12,094 nt of DNA from SZUA-430 sp964547645. GTDB taxonomy: Bacteria; Pseudomonadota; Alphaproteobacteria; Micropepsales; Micropepsaceae. This document shows positions 1 through 6,852 of the stretch, piece after piece. The position numbers and the translations under genes were made by a program. Position 1 is the first letter of the stretch, and the number at the start of each line of letters is the position of its first letter. Location of the stretch: NCBI GenBank assembly GCA_964547645.1, contig CAZJOM010000101.1, positions 1 to 12,094 of the forward strand, in the 5' to 3' direction. The notes under the pieces are model-generated. The model had not been told where the DNA came from, did not search any database, and saw only the letters and a program-made list of their open reading frames with translations.

Positions 1-109
1 CCAGGTCTCGCTTGAGAGCCGTGGAAGACCACCACGTCGATAGGCGGCATGTGTACGCGCAGCAATGCGCTCAGCTAAGCCGTACTAATCGCTCGATCGG
101 CTTGATCGC
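1..109 (+). rRNA. rrl: 23S ribosomal RNA, 3' end (partial)
   Basis: The first ~109 bases match the conserved 3' terminus of bacterial large-subunit rRNA: the run reading GAAGACCACCACGTCGATAG at 25-44, then the GCGCAGCAATGCGCTCAGCTAAG segment and CCGTACTAATCG leading into the final CGGCTTGATCG. The rest of the gene lies left of the window. The 3' end is placed near 109 by analogy with other 23S genes, since the exact mature end cannot be read from sequence alone. It is followed by a ~130-base spacer and the 5S gene, so this is the distal part of a normal 16S-23S-5S operon read on the plus strand. Confidence 0.95.
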
Positions 110-153
110 CTCAACTCTTCAATCTTATCCATGCCTAGTGACGGCATCAGTTG

Positions 154-240
154 CAGGGATCAGTAATCAGGGATCAGGGATCAGAATGGTGCACGGCATC
201 GACGCCGCGCCCCATTCTGATACCTGATGACTGATCCCTG
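154..240. repeat. Long hairpin of ATCAG heptad repeats in the 23S-5S spacer
   Basis: The left arm (154-189) is four tandem heptads of the form NNATCAG (GGATCAG, TAATCAG, GGATCAG, GGATCAG at 157-184) followed by AATGG. The right arm (212-240) is the reverse complement of the same design with three heptads (GGATCAG, TCATCAG, GTATCAG) plus AATGG. Apart from one extra heptad on the left, the arms differ by only two substitutions, so the transcript can fold into a ~29-bp stem with a seven-base bulge and a 22-base loop at 190-211. The structure fills the spacer, and the right arm abuts the 5S processing stem at 240. It may guide RNase III-type separation of 23S from 5S, or be an inserted repetitive element. 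Neither role can be told from the sequence. Confidence 0.85.
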
Positions 241-387
241 TCTGTCGTCAGCCGGTCTGGTGGCTCAAGTGCGGAGTGCCTACACCCGATCCCATCCCGA
301 ACTCGGCCGTGAAACGCTCCAGCGCCCATGATACTCAGGCTTAAGCCTCGGGAAAGTAGGCCGCCGCCAGACCTGCTAACGACAGAC
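240..387 (+). other. 5S rRNA precursor processing stem
   Basis: GTCTGTCGT at 240-248 and ACGACAGAC at 379-387 are perfect reverse complements. They flank the 5S gene by 5 bases on each side, so they would extend the 5S terminal helix in the precursor. This is the usual arrangement for an RNase E/RNase III-type maturation site. That the stem is cut is an inference. Confidence 0.6.
254..373 (+). rRNA. rrf: 5S ribosomal RNA
   Basis: This is a 120-base RNA with the canonical 5S core: CCGATCCCATCCCGAACTCGG in the middle, followed by GTGAAACGCTCCAGCGCC and a 3' half ending in GGGAAAGTAGGCCGCCGCCAGACC. The ends are set by the terminal helix, in which GGTCTGGTGG at 254-263 pairs with CCGCCAGACC at 364-373. 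It lies about 145 bases after the 23S end and is followed by a strong intrinsic terminator at 430-471, so it is the last gene of this rRNA operon. No tRNA follows directly. In many alphaproteobacteria tRNA-fMet sits right after 5S, but here it is about 3.3 kb downstream. Confidence 0.96.
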
Positions 388-429
388 AAAAACATAAGTG
401 CCAGTGCGAACAAATCCTCTTCATGACCA

Positions 430-471
430 AACAAAAAACGCCCCGACCTCACGGCCGGGGCGTTTTTTGTT
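430..471. terminator. Bidirectional intrinsic terminator of the rRNA operon
   Basis: A perfect 16-bp inverted repeat pairs AACAAAAAACGCCCCG at 430-445 with CGGGGCGTTTTTTGTT at 456-471 around a 10-base loop. The G/C core is followed by six T on the plus strand. Because the left arm carries six A, the minus strand reads the same way. It can therefore end the rRNA transcript from the left and also stop minus-strand transcription arriving from the DUF4440 gene on the right. It is among the clearest regulatory signals in the window. Confidence 0.93.
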
Positions 472-528
472 GCCATCAATCGTTATCATGTCCCTGAAAT
501 AGGGCTCAGAGGCTCGGGATTAGCGCAG

Positions 529-608
529 CCTGGGAGCGCGGGCTTCCAGCCCGCTCTTTCTGAAGCTCCATCGCCGCAAGAGCGGACAAGAATGTCCGCG
601 CTCCCAGG
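529..608. repeat. REPIN-like pair of inverted REP hairpins
   Basis: CCTGGGAGCGCGG at 529-541 recurs inverted as CCGCGCTCCCAGG at 596-608, and each copy runs into its own small hairpin: GCGGGC-TTCCA-GCCCGC at 538-554 and GCGGACA-AGAA-TGTCCGC at 582-599. On a common strand both units read CCTGGGAGCGCGG, a variable tip, then CCGCTCTT. The tips differ but stay self-complementary (GGGC/GCCC against GGACA/TGTCC), which implies compensatory change. This is the architecture of REPIN elements, which are mobilised in other bacteria by RAYT (TnpA-REP) transposases. No such gene is in this window. The rest of the 374-646 spacer holds only the rRNA terminator. Confidence 0.75.
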
Positions 609-646
609 TGAAGCAAACCACAAGAGCTTGTCACGTATCACCGGAT

Positions 647-1018
647 TCATATTTCACGAGTTCCGTTGGTCGGCGTTCCCTGATGGAAAACCAGCTGCCA
701 GCGCTCGCCGGCCTTCCGCCAAATCGAACTGCGCAACGCGCTGCCGTTATGTGACCTCGTGGCATAGGTCACAAGCACAACGCCTTCGGCGATCCGCCGA
801 AAAACAAAATCGCTGGCTTCGATCGCGACGCCATCCGGCTCCGCGCCGACGGCCTCAAGTATCTGCGCCTTGTCGTAGACGCGCCCCGAGCGTCCAATCT
901 CGACAAATTCGTCGGAGAGATACGACGCCATCAAATCGGCCCGCCGTCGAACTTCCGCGCGATGTAGAGATCTCTCAAGCTCTTCCAAGGCGTCCGCTTC
1001 TAGAGCATCACTTCGCAT
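647..1018 (-). CDS. DUF4440 / SnoaL-like (NTF2-fold) protein
   Basis: The product is 123 residues, the usual size for a single-domain NTF2-fold protein of the DUF4440 type. The family pattern runs along its whole length: LEELERSLHRAEVR at 11-24, LSDEFVEIGRSGRVYDKAQIL at 34-54, a strand-rich centre with VVLVTYATRS at 80-89, and the closing SSIWRKAGERWQLVFHQGTP at 97-116. No signal peptide or membrane segment is visible, so it should be cytoplasmic. Family members bind small hydrophobic ligands or act as small isomerase/cyclase-like enzymes, but the substrate here cannot be predicted. It lies 61 bases downstream of the DUF885 gene on the same strand and could share its transcript. No strong Shine-Dalgarno precedes the ATG. 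The downstream end faces the REPIN-like element and the bidirectional rRNA terminator. Confidence 0.85.
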   Translation of the reverse strand: MRSDALEADALEELERSLHRAEVRRRADLMASYLSDEFVEIGRSGRVYDKAQILEAVGAEPDGVAIEASDFVFRRIAEGVVLVTYATRSHNGSALRSSIWRKAGERWQLVFHQGTPTNGTREI

Positions 1019-1079
1019 CGAACTGCTCGCTTCAAGTAAGATCCAGGAGGGTAGGCGAAATCAAAATAGGGCGCCCCCT

Positions 1080-2861
1080 TCACACAATCGCCTCCCCAAA
1101 CATCAGCGCCCGCGCATACCGCATCGGCGGCGAGCCATAGCTCAGCACCTTGTCGTGATAGGCCTTGAGCTTGAACCCTGGGCGCTTCTCCGCCGCCGCG
1201 CGTGTCTCCACATGTTCCGCGTAGCCGACGAAATACGTCGACAGCTGCGTCACCGACAGTTGCGCGCGGCGCCATTTGCCGGCGGCTTCGCGTTCTTCCT
1301 GGAACGCGCCTTCGGTGAGGAACTTCATCATCTCCGCTTGCGTCATGCCGTCGACATGGATCGCCTGATCGATGATCGCGTTGCTGATCGAGCGCAAAAG
1401 CATCTTCAGCTGCTGGAGTTTGTACAGAGGATCGCCAGCCTCAAACCCTTCCGCGACCATCATCTCCTGCGCGTAGACCGCCCAGCCCTCGACGAACGAG
1501 CCCGACGACAGAATGGCGCGCAACACCGACGGGTATGAGTTCGAATGGAAAATCTGCACGTAATGGCCCGGCATCGCCTCGTGCACGCCCAGGTCGATAA
1601 TGCCGCGCGTGTTGTACTCGCGCAGGAACGACGTCGTTTGCTCGTCCGTCCACTCGGTCGGGATCGGCGATACCGCGTAGAACGTGTCCAAGTTTTTGTC
1701 GAGCGGCCCGGGTGAGTCGCAATAGGCGACCGAGAACCCGCGCTGAAACTCCGGCATCAGGATCACTTTCACCGGCCCCGCGGGCAGGGTGATGAGGTCT
1801 CGCTCTTGGACGAACTTCCGCGCGTGCTCCACCGCGTCCGTCGCAACCTCCACCAGCTTGTCGCGTGGCGGGCGCTCAGACGCCGAAAGCTCGAGCGCGG
1901 CCTTGATGGCCTTCTGCTGCTGCTCCGGCGACGGACTATCCGGCGTTTCCGGTGCGCCCGCGCGCCCGGCCAACGCCAGGCGAGCCACCGCGTACATGTC
2001 CGCGCGGCACTTCGCCATCGCGGCCTCGGCCTTTGCACGAATATCACCGCGCGTCAGGGTTGATTGCAGCGTGAACGCCAGCTGCGTGTCGAACCGCTCC
2101 GCGCCGGCCCGATAGTCCGCCTGCGCGGCCGGCACCAACGTGCCGTCGATCCATGCCTGATGCTCGTCGCACGCGGCATTGTAAACCGCGATCGCAGCGT
2201 CAAGCCGCGTACGCGCCGCGCCCGTAAGCTTGTCTTTGTGCGGGTCGATCATCTCCCCGATGATGCTCTTCAGACCCTTGTGCTGTGCCGAGTACGTTGC
2301 GGCATGCGGCACCGGCACGCGCGACGGCACGAGCTCATCTCGCGTCTGCTTCAGAAATGCGGGAATGAGTTCCATCCGCTGCGTCGCAGCGGCGAGCCGC
2401 TTCTCGATCGGCGCAAACTCGCGCGCCATTAGCGTGTAAATCGCGCCACCGGCAATGCCCTGATAACCGAGCGGGTTCCACGCCCAATCCTGCACGCTTT
2501 CCGTCGTCCAAATCTGCGACTTCAGCGCGTTGGCGAGCAGTGCCGCATCGACCTGATTGGCGCGCGATAACTGCTTGCGGTCGATCGCCTCGAGCGAAGT
2601 CAGCGTTTGCTTGGCGAAGGCGAGCCCGGCGTTGCGGCCGCCCGCGCTCACATCGTCGAGCAGCGCATCGAACCGGTGATCGCCGACCTGCGTGGCCGAC
2701 ACGGGCGAGAACTTCATCGATTGATCGAGCCAGCGTGCGGCCAATTTCGCGAACGCCTTGTCGGCGGCACTTTGCTTGGCGCCGTAGGCCGCGCCGGCAA
2801 CCACCGGCACCAACATCGTCGACCCAAGTGCCGCAATCGCGCGGCGGCGCGTCAATTCCAT
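1080..2861 (-). CDS. DUF885 family protein, predicted exported metallopeptidase-like
   Basis: The product is 593 residues, typical for DUF885 (PF05960-type) proteins. The ATG at 2861 is preferred because GAGGGGA stands 8 bases upstream and the protein then opens with a Tat-like signal, TRRRAIAALG at residues 4-13, followed by a hydrophobic stretch to about residue 25. The frame stays open a further 94 codons upstream, but that stretch overlaps the neighbouring membrane-protein gene and lacks family features. Diagnostic motifs are HEAMPGH at 427-433 (a zinc-binding HExxH variant spaced by Pro-Gly), EGWAVYAQE at 458-466, and the C-terminal STYFVGYAE near 541-549. The family is widely treated as zinc-dependent peptidase-like, but the substrate is unknown. 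Export through Tat would put it in the periplasm or on the envelope. It lies 59 bases after the membrane-protein gene and upstream of the DUF4440 gene on the same strand. Confidence 0.9.
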   Translation of the reverse strand: MELTRRRAIAALGSTMLVPVVAGAAYGAKQSAADKAFAKLAARWLDQSMKFSPVSATQVGDHRFDALLDDVSAGGRNAGLAFAKQTLTSLEAIDRKQLSRANQVDAALLANALKSQIWTTESVQDWAWNPLGYQGIAGGAIYTLMAREFAPIEKRLAAATQRMELIPAFLKQTRDELVPSRVPVPHAATYSAQHKGLKSIIGEMIDPHKDKLTGAARTRLDAAIAVYNAACDEHQAWIDGTLVPAAQADYRAGAERFDTQLAFTLQSTLTRGDIRAKAEAAMAKCRADMYAVARLALAGRAGAPETPDSPSPEQQQKAIKAALELSASERPPRDKLVEVATDAVEHARKFVQERDLITLPAGPVKVILMPEFQRGFSVAYCDSPGPLDKNLDTFYAVSPIPTEWTDEQTTSFLREYNTRGIIDLGVHEAMPGHYVQIFHSNSYPSVLRAILSSGSFVEGWAVYAQEMMVAEGFEAGDPLYKLQQLKMLLRSISNAIIDQAIHVDGMTQAEMMKFLTEGAFQEEREAAGKWRRAQLSVTQLSTYFVGYAEHVETRAAAEKRPGFKLKAYHDKVLSYGSPPMRYARALMFGEAIV

Positions 2862-2920
2862 GTTCGTATCCCCTCGGTGTTGGCGTCTCTGCACAATTGT
2901 TGGCTCGGCCGCACCGCGCG

Positions 2921-3589
2921 TCAAACCCTCAATCGCGCCCGGCGCAGATAGTCCACACCGGCGGCGAGCACGGTCAGCATCGTGTAGCCGAAGAGCGAAA
3001 GCTGCGCGAAGCCTTCGGGCGAGGCGGGGTGTTCGTTGAAGAACGTGTTCTGCACCTGCAACGCCGCCATCGCGAACCCCAGTCCCCAAAGCGCGATCGT
3101 GCCGGCGCGCGTCGGCGACGGCGCGGCACGGTCGTAGAGCCAAATCCCGCCGAACAAGAGCGCGATCTCCAGCGGCACACTAAGATAAGGATAGAACCAC
3201 AACCCCAATCCCACCTTCATCTCGTCGAAGATCAGCGGCAGGTCCGGCCGATGCACCACCAGGTCGAGCAGCCAGTGGCTGAACGACGTCGCGGCAACCA
3301 CAGCGATCACCGCCACGCGGTTGCCGCCGAGCCCCGCCGCCGCAAGCCCGCCGATCGCCAGCGCCAACAGCACTGCGCTTGGCAGACCGTGGCTGAACGG
3401 CATGTAGTAGAGGTCGAGCGGCGAAACCCCGAAAAAGTTTGCGATAATCCGAATCTTCTCGACCCCGAAGATCACAAAGCCCGCCCAGAGGAAGTCGACC
3501 CACTGCGCGGCCACGAACAGCACCCACAGCGGCACGCTTATCGCGACGGCCTTGGCCGCAAACGCTGGGCCATAATGACCTATAAACAT
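2921..3589 (-). CDS. Multi-pass membrane protein with conserved His/Asp array (metal-dependent hydrolase-like)
   Basis: The product is 222 residues with about six hydrophobic segments. The ATG at 3589 follows AGAAGGGG at suitable spacing. It begins MFIGHYGPAFAAK and carries an ordered set of potential metal ligands inside or beside membrane segments: H5 (GHYG), D32 (QWVDFLW), H67 (FSHGLP), H105 and D109 (SHWLLD) and H113 (VVHRPDLPL). Such an array recalls the YdjM/DUF457-type inner-membrane predicted metal-dependent hydrolases, though this match is by pattern only and the enzymatic role is unproven. Members of this shape are usually left as hypothetical membrane proteins. It is the first of three minus-strand genes (the DUF885 gene starts 59 bases downstream) and is divergent from tRNA-fMet, with a 95-base shared upstream region. 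Confidence 0.8.
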   Translation of the reverse strand: MFIGHYGPAFAAKAVAISVPLWVLFVAAQWVDFLWAGFVIFGVEKIRIIANFFGVSPLDLYYMPFSHGLPSAVLLALAIGGLAAAGLGGNRVAVIAVVAATSFSHWLLDLVVHRPDLPLIFDEMKVGLGLWFYPYLSVPLEIALLFGGIWLYDRAAPSPTRAGTIALWGLGFAMAALQVQNTFFNEHPASPEGFAQLSLFGYTMLTVLAAGVDYLRRARLRV

Positions 3590-3607
3590 TGCACCCCTTC
3601 TTGGCCG

Positions 3608-3636
3608 TGGACACCACCCGCCAACTGCCGTAAGAC
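3608..3636 (+). promoter_or_regulatory. Possible promoter of tRNA-fMet and ycaQ-like gene
   Basis: TGGACA at 3608-3613 (5 of 6 to the -35 consensus), a 17-base spacer and TAAGAC at 3631-3636 (3 of 6 to the -10) would start transcription near 3643, about 40 bases before the tRNA. The -10 is weak. No better pair was found between the divergent gene start at 3589 and the tRNA at 3685. Confidence 0.3.
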
Positions 3637-3684
3637 ACGCCCACTGTGAGCGCCCATTGCGGGCCGGTCACGTCGCTAGGATGA

Positions 3685-3761
<77 letters not shown>

Positions 3762-3768
3762 TCCTCTC

Positions 3769-4962
3769 ATGAAGCCGCAATCGCTCTCCCTTGACCAAGC
3801 CCGTCGGATTGCTCTTCACGCGCAGGGCTTCACCGGCGCGCGTGAATGCGGCCCGGCGCGCGGCGCCATGCTGCGCACGATCAAACAGATCGGCCTCCTC
3901 CAACTCGACAGCGTCAACGTTCTCGTCCGTTCGCATTATTTGCCACTGTTCTCGCGGTTGGGGTCCTACGACGTCGCTGCCCTCGACGCGCTTTCGCAAC
4001 GCAAGCCGCGCGCCTTGTTTGAGTATTGGGGACACGAAGCGTCGCTGATCCCGGTCGAACGCCACCCGCTCTTCCGCTGGCGCATGGAAGACGCGCGCGC
4101 CCACAGCGGCAGCTGGAAGAGCATCACCCGCTTCGCTCGCGAGCGCCCCGATTTCATCAAAGCGGTTACGAACGAAATCGCCGAGCGCGGCCCCTTGGGC
4201 GCGGGTGAGTTGAGCGCCGGCGGCAAGTCGACCGGCAACTGGTGGGGCTGGAGCGACGGCAAGCGCGCGCTCGAATATCTCTTTTGGGCAGGCCTCCTGA
4301 CCGCCGCCGGCCGCCGCGGCTTCGAGCGGCTCTACGATCTGCCCGAACGCGTCATACCCGAAAAAATCTTGCAGGCACCGACGCCCGCGCCGGAAGATGC
4401 GCAACGCACGCTCGTCGAGATCGCGGCACAAGCCTGCGGTGTCGCGACCGAGCAAGACCTCCGCGACTATTTCCGTCTATCGGTCGCGAGCACGAAGGCC
4501 CGCATCCAGGAACTCATCGAAGCCGGAACATTGCGCGCCGTCACTGTCGAGGGCTGGAAGCACCAAGCCTATCTCCATCGCGCGGCCAAGGCGGCGGCCA
4601 TCGACACAAACGCGCTGATCGCCCCCTTCGACTCACTAATCTGGGCCCGGCCGCGCACGGAGCGCCTGTTCGGCTTCCACTACCGCCTCGCGTTCTACAC
4701 GCCCAAGCACAAGCGCACACAGGGCTACTACGTCATGCCGTTCTTGCACGGCGATCGCCTGGTCGCGCGCGTCGACTTGAAATCTGATCGCAAAGAAAGC
4801 CGCCTGCTCGTCCTCGGCGGTCACGCCGAACCCGGCGCGCCGCTCAACGACGTCGCGCCCGCACTCAAAGCCGAACTAACAAAGCTCGCAACCTGGCTGG
4901 GCCTCAACCGCGTAACGATCAAAGCCCGCACCGAACTCGCAAGCGCGCTCCGCCGGGCTTAG
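3769..4962 (+). CDS. ycaQ: YcaQ/AlkX-like winged-helix DNA glycosylase (interstrand crosslink repair)
   Basis: The product is 397 residues, close to the ~410 of E. coli YcaQ, with the winged-helix HTH_42 fold across its length. It opens with LSLDQARRIALHAQGF at 6-21, as family members do, which fixes the ATG at 3769. The catalytic signature is the Gln-hydrophobic-Asp triplet Q45-L46-D47 in IGLLQLDSVNVLVRSHYLP. In this superfamily Q-x-D marks the YcaQ/AlkX branch, which unhooks alkylated bases and crosslinks, while Q-x-Q marks the antibiotic-self-resistance AlkZ branch. Other matches are FEYWGHEASLIP at 84-95 and the C-terminal LIAPFDSLIWARPRTERLFGFHYRL. The start codon lies only 7 bases after the tRNA-fMet CCA with no Shine-Dalgarno, so the message probably shares the tRNA transcript and may be nearly leaderless after tRNA 3' processing. 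It converges on the PPK2 gene. Confidence 0.85.
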   Translation: MKPQSLSLDQARRIALHAQGFTGARECGPARGAMLRTIKQIGLLQLDSVNVLVRSHYLPLFSRLGSYDVAALDALSQRKPRALFEYWGHEASLIPVERHPLFRWRMEDARAHSGSWKSITRFARERPDFIKAVTNEIAERGPLGAGELSAGGKSTGNWWGWSDGKRALEYLFWAGLLTAAGRRGFERLYDLPERVIPEKILQAPTPAPEDAQRTLVEIAAQACGVATEQDLRDYFRLSVASTKARIQELIEAGTLRAVTVEGWKHQAYLHRAAKAAAIDTNALIAPFDSLIWARPRTERLFGFHYRLAFYTPKHKRTQGYYVMPFLHGDRLVARVDLKSDRKESRLLVLGGHAEPGAPLNDVAPALKAELTKLATWLGLNRVTIKARTELASALRRA

Positions 4963-4973
4963 AGGAAATTCGG

Positions 4974-5014
4974 CTTGGACGGTTCCGTGGTGAGTCAGCG
5001 TTTTCACCACCAAG
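4974..5014. terminator. Weak hairpin between convergent genes
   Basis: GTGGTGA at 4987-4993 pairs with TCACCAC at 5004-5010, and outer CTTGG/CCAAG at 4974-4978 and 5010-5014 could extend the stem after an internal loop. It lies between the stop codons of the ycaQ-like gene and the PPK2 gene and could slow both transcripts. There is no T tract on either strand, so this is not a classical intrinsic terminator. Confidence 0.25.
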
Positions 5015-5045
5015 GCAGCAATCCATTCCGGTGCAGGCAAACCCG

Positions 5046-5846
5046 CTAATGCGCCAGCAGCCCTTGCGTCAGCGCCTTTTCGTTGAAGCGGAACACGATC
5101 GCCGGATCGACTTTCAGAAGCTTCTCGTCCTTGCCTTTGTAGTCGAAGTTGCCAAGCAAGTGCCGGATCACGTTCAACCGCGCGACCTTCTTCTTGTTCG
5201 CGTGCACGACATGCCACGGCGCTGCGTCGTGGCTCGTTTGCATGAACATCGCATCGCGTGCCTCGGAATAGGCGTCCCACTTCTTGATCGCGGCCGCATC
5301 GATCGGGCTGATCTTCCATTGTTTGAGCGGGTTTGACCGCCGGTCGGCAAGCCGCTCTTTCTGCTCGTCCTTCGAAATGTCGAGATAGTACTTGATCAGC
5401 TTGATGCCCGAGCGCGTGAGCATCGCCTCGAACGGCGGCGCCTCGTGCAGGAAGCTCTTGTATTGCTCCTCGTCGCAGAAACCCATCACCCGCTCGACGC
5501 CGGCGCGGTTGTACCACGACCGGTTGAAGAGCACGAACTCCCCGCCGGCCGGCAGATGTGCCGCATAGCGTTGAAAGTACCACGACGTCCGGTCGCGATC
5601 GGTGGGTTTGCTGAGCGCTACAACGCGCGTGTCGCGCGGGCTTAGGTGCTCGATGATCCGCTTGATCGTGCCGTCCTTGCCAGCCCCATCGCGCCCTTCG
5701 ATGACGACCGCGATCTTCAAGCCGCGCTCGATCACATCGCGCTGAAACTTCACCAGCTGAACGTGCAGTCCGTAGAGTTGCTCCTCGTATTCCTTGTCCG
5801 AGAGCTTGTCGTCGTTGTTGCTGTTCTTCGAACTCGCCTTGGCCAT
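5046..5846 (-). CDS. ppk2: Polyphosphate kinase 2 (PPK2, one-domain class I type)
   Basis: The 266-residue product is a single PPK2 domain. These P-loop kinases transfer phosphate between polyphosphate and nucleotides, in class I usually NDP to NTP. The Walker A loop is EGRDGAGKDGTIKRI at 50-64, the SWYFQRYAAHLPAGGE segment lies at 88-103, the hallmark NRSWYNRAGVERVMGF is at 108-123, and the lid module NPLKQWKISPIDAAAIKKW is at 172-190. Residue 108, just before RSWYNR, is Asn where many relatives carry Asp. The ATG at 5846 follows CAGGAG at good spacing; the frame is open further upstream but without family sequence. No signal peptide or membrane segment is present, so the enzyme is cytosolic. 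It is separated from the HAAS-sensor gene upstream by a terminator, which suggests its own promoter, although none is obvious. The assignment to class I rests on overall sequence resemblance. Confidence 0.94.
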   Translation of the reverse strand: MAKASSKNSNNDDKLSDKEYEEQLYGLHVQLVKFQRDVIERGLKIAVVIEGRDGAGKDGTIKRIIEHLSPRDTRVVALSKPTDRDRTSWYFQRYAAHLPAGGEFVLFNRSWYNRAGVERVMGFCDEEQYKSFLHEAPPFEAMLTRSGIKLIKYYLDISKDEQKERLADRRSNPLKQWKISPIDAAAIKKWDAYSEARDAMFMQTSHDAAPWHVVHANKKKVARLNVIRHLLGNFDYKGKDEKLLKVDPAIVFRFNEKALTQGLLAH

Positions 5847-5894
5847 GGGCACTCCTGAAACGCGGGGACAGCCGACTTGAGCGGATTTCGCGGC

Positions 5895-5926
5895 AAAGAA
5901 AAAGGGGCCGCGAGCCCGCGACCCCT
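5895..5926 (-). terminator. Intrinsic terminator of the padR/HAAS-sensor operon
   Basis: On the minus strand AGGGGTCGCG (5926-5917) pairs with CGCGGCCCCT (5912-5903), with one A/C mismatch and a 4-base loop, and is followed by TTTTTCTTT (5903-5895). It lies 27 bases past the stop of the HAAS-sensor gene and just before the PPK2 gene, so it would insulate ppk2 from read-through. Confidence 0.75.
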
Positions 5927-5952
5927 GAAATAGAACTCTTTTAGGCTCAGCC

Positions 5953-6852
5953 TTAGGCGCGAACCAGCAGCGCCTCGGCGATCTTCCCATGGACAAAGCC
6001 AATCACGCGCGCCAGGTGCAGCGTGAACAGGATCCCGATCATCCCAACGACCACAAGCAGGACCAAGCCCGGCGGTGAGTTGAGAAGCGCGTCGAGCTCC
6101 GGATAGTTGTCGAGCCGCACGACATTCTTGCCCGTGCCGAGCTCATAGAACCCGCCGGCAATGAACGATCCCGACACCGCGCCCAAACACACCGCGACCG
6201 TGAAGTAGATGATGCCCAAAGGCAGTTGCAGCAACATGTAGATCATGGAGCCCCAAGTACGCCCGTCGGCCAGCGCGCGCTTGATGCGCTGCCAAACTGT
6301 CCCGCCTTCTTCCTGGTTCGGCAGCCGCCGCGGCATGCGCACGCCAAGCAGCGCCTCCACCACGCGCCCCTCGACCCAGCTGATCACGCGCACCGAATAC
6401 ATAAAGAGCAGCGCGAAAGGGATTCCGATGATGAGGATCGCAAGGCCCAGTGTCAGGCTCAACCCCGTCACCACCCAGGTGAAATAAAAGATGCCGGTCG
6501 CCAGCGACAGCAGCATATAGATCAGCGCGCCGTAGGCTTGCGGATCGACCAACACGCCAAAGAGCCCAGGCCCGCTTCGTTCGGGCGCGCTCTCTTCGGC
6601 ACGAGCGGGGAATGGTCCCATTGTCTGTTCCATGGCGATGTACTCCTGTGCCACTTCCTGTGGCGTTCCATAGGTTTCGATAACGCGCGCCAGCACTTGC
6701 GCTTCCGACTCTTCGCCGGCCTGCGCGTGTTCTGCGCGCAGATATTCCTCGGCATCCGCCAGCGCGTCTTGGATGAGCGCGGGCGGCTGGCCCTTCAAAC
6801 AAACCTTGAGCGTATCGAGATAGGCCTTGATGCTGCCCGGTGCGTCAGCCAT
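5953..6852 (-). CDS. HAAS-domain membrane protein with duplicated sensor module
   Basis: The 299-residue product has a cytoplasmic alpha-helical HAAS-type domain at about 8-75 (SIKAYLDTLKVCLKG, ALADAEEYLRAEH, VIETYGTPQEVAQEYI), a Pro/Glu-rich linker, then a four-segment membrane region resembling the Pfam putative sensor domain (about 105-297). That region is an internal duplication: AYGALIYMLLSLATGIFYFT at 106-125 matches TWGSMIYMLLQLPLGIIYFT at 199-218, and RVISWVEGRVVEALLG at 155-170 matches RVIGFVHGKIAEALLV at 282-297. The ATG at 6852 lies 8 bases inside the end of the padR frame, with GGGAGG at correct spacing, so the two genes are translationally coupled. PadR/HAAS-protein pairs are a recurrent arrangement in which the membrane partner is thought to link envelope stress to the regulator. 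The signal sensed is unknown. Confidence 0.85.
   Translation of the reverse strand: MADAPGSIKAYLDTLKVCLKGQPPALIQDALADAEEYLRAEHAQAGEESEAQVLARVIETYGTPQEVAQEYIAMEQTMGPFPARAEESAPERSGPGLFGVLVDPQAYGALIYMLLSLATGIFYFTWVVTGLSLTLGLAILIIGIPFALLFMYSVRVISWVEGRVVEALLGVRMPRRLPNQEEGGTVWQRIKRALADGRTWGSMIYMLLQLPLGIIYFTVAVCLGAVSGSFIAGGFYELGTGKNVVRLDNYPELDALLNSPPGLVLLVVVGMIGILFTLHLARVIGFVHGKIAEALLVRA

Noticed and set aside
592..1140. Plus-strand open frame opposite the DUF4440 gene
   Set aside because: Its composition is Arg/Ser-rich and without motifs, while the minus strand shows a full recognisable DUF4440 domain.
2862..3143. 94-codon N-terminal extension of the DUF885 reading frame
   Set aside because: It overlaps the membrane-protein gene on the same strand in another frame, has no family sequence, and a clear ribosome binding site and Tat signal mark the start at 2861.
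2540..3649. Long plus-strand open frame (369 codons) opposite two minus-strand genes
   Set aside because: It is Arg/His/Pro-rich, has no domain pattern, and is the antisense shadow of GC-rich codon usage in the DUF885 and membrane-protein genes.
3657..3682. TTGCGG ... TAGGAT as the tRNA-fMet promoter
   Set aside because: The spacer is only 14 bases and the -10 would place the start inside the mature tRNA.
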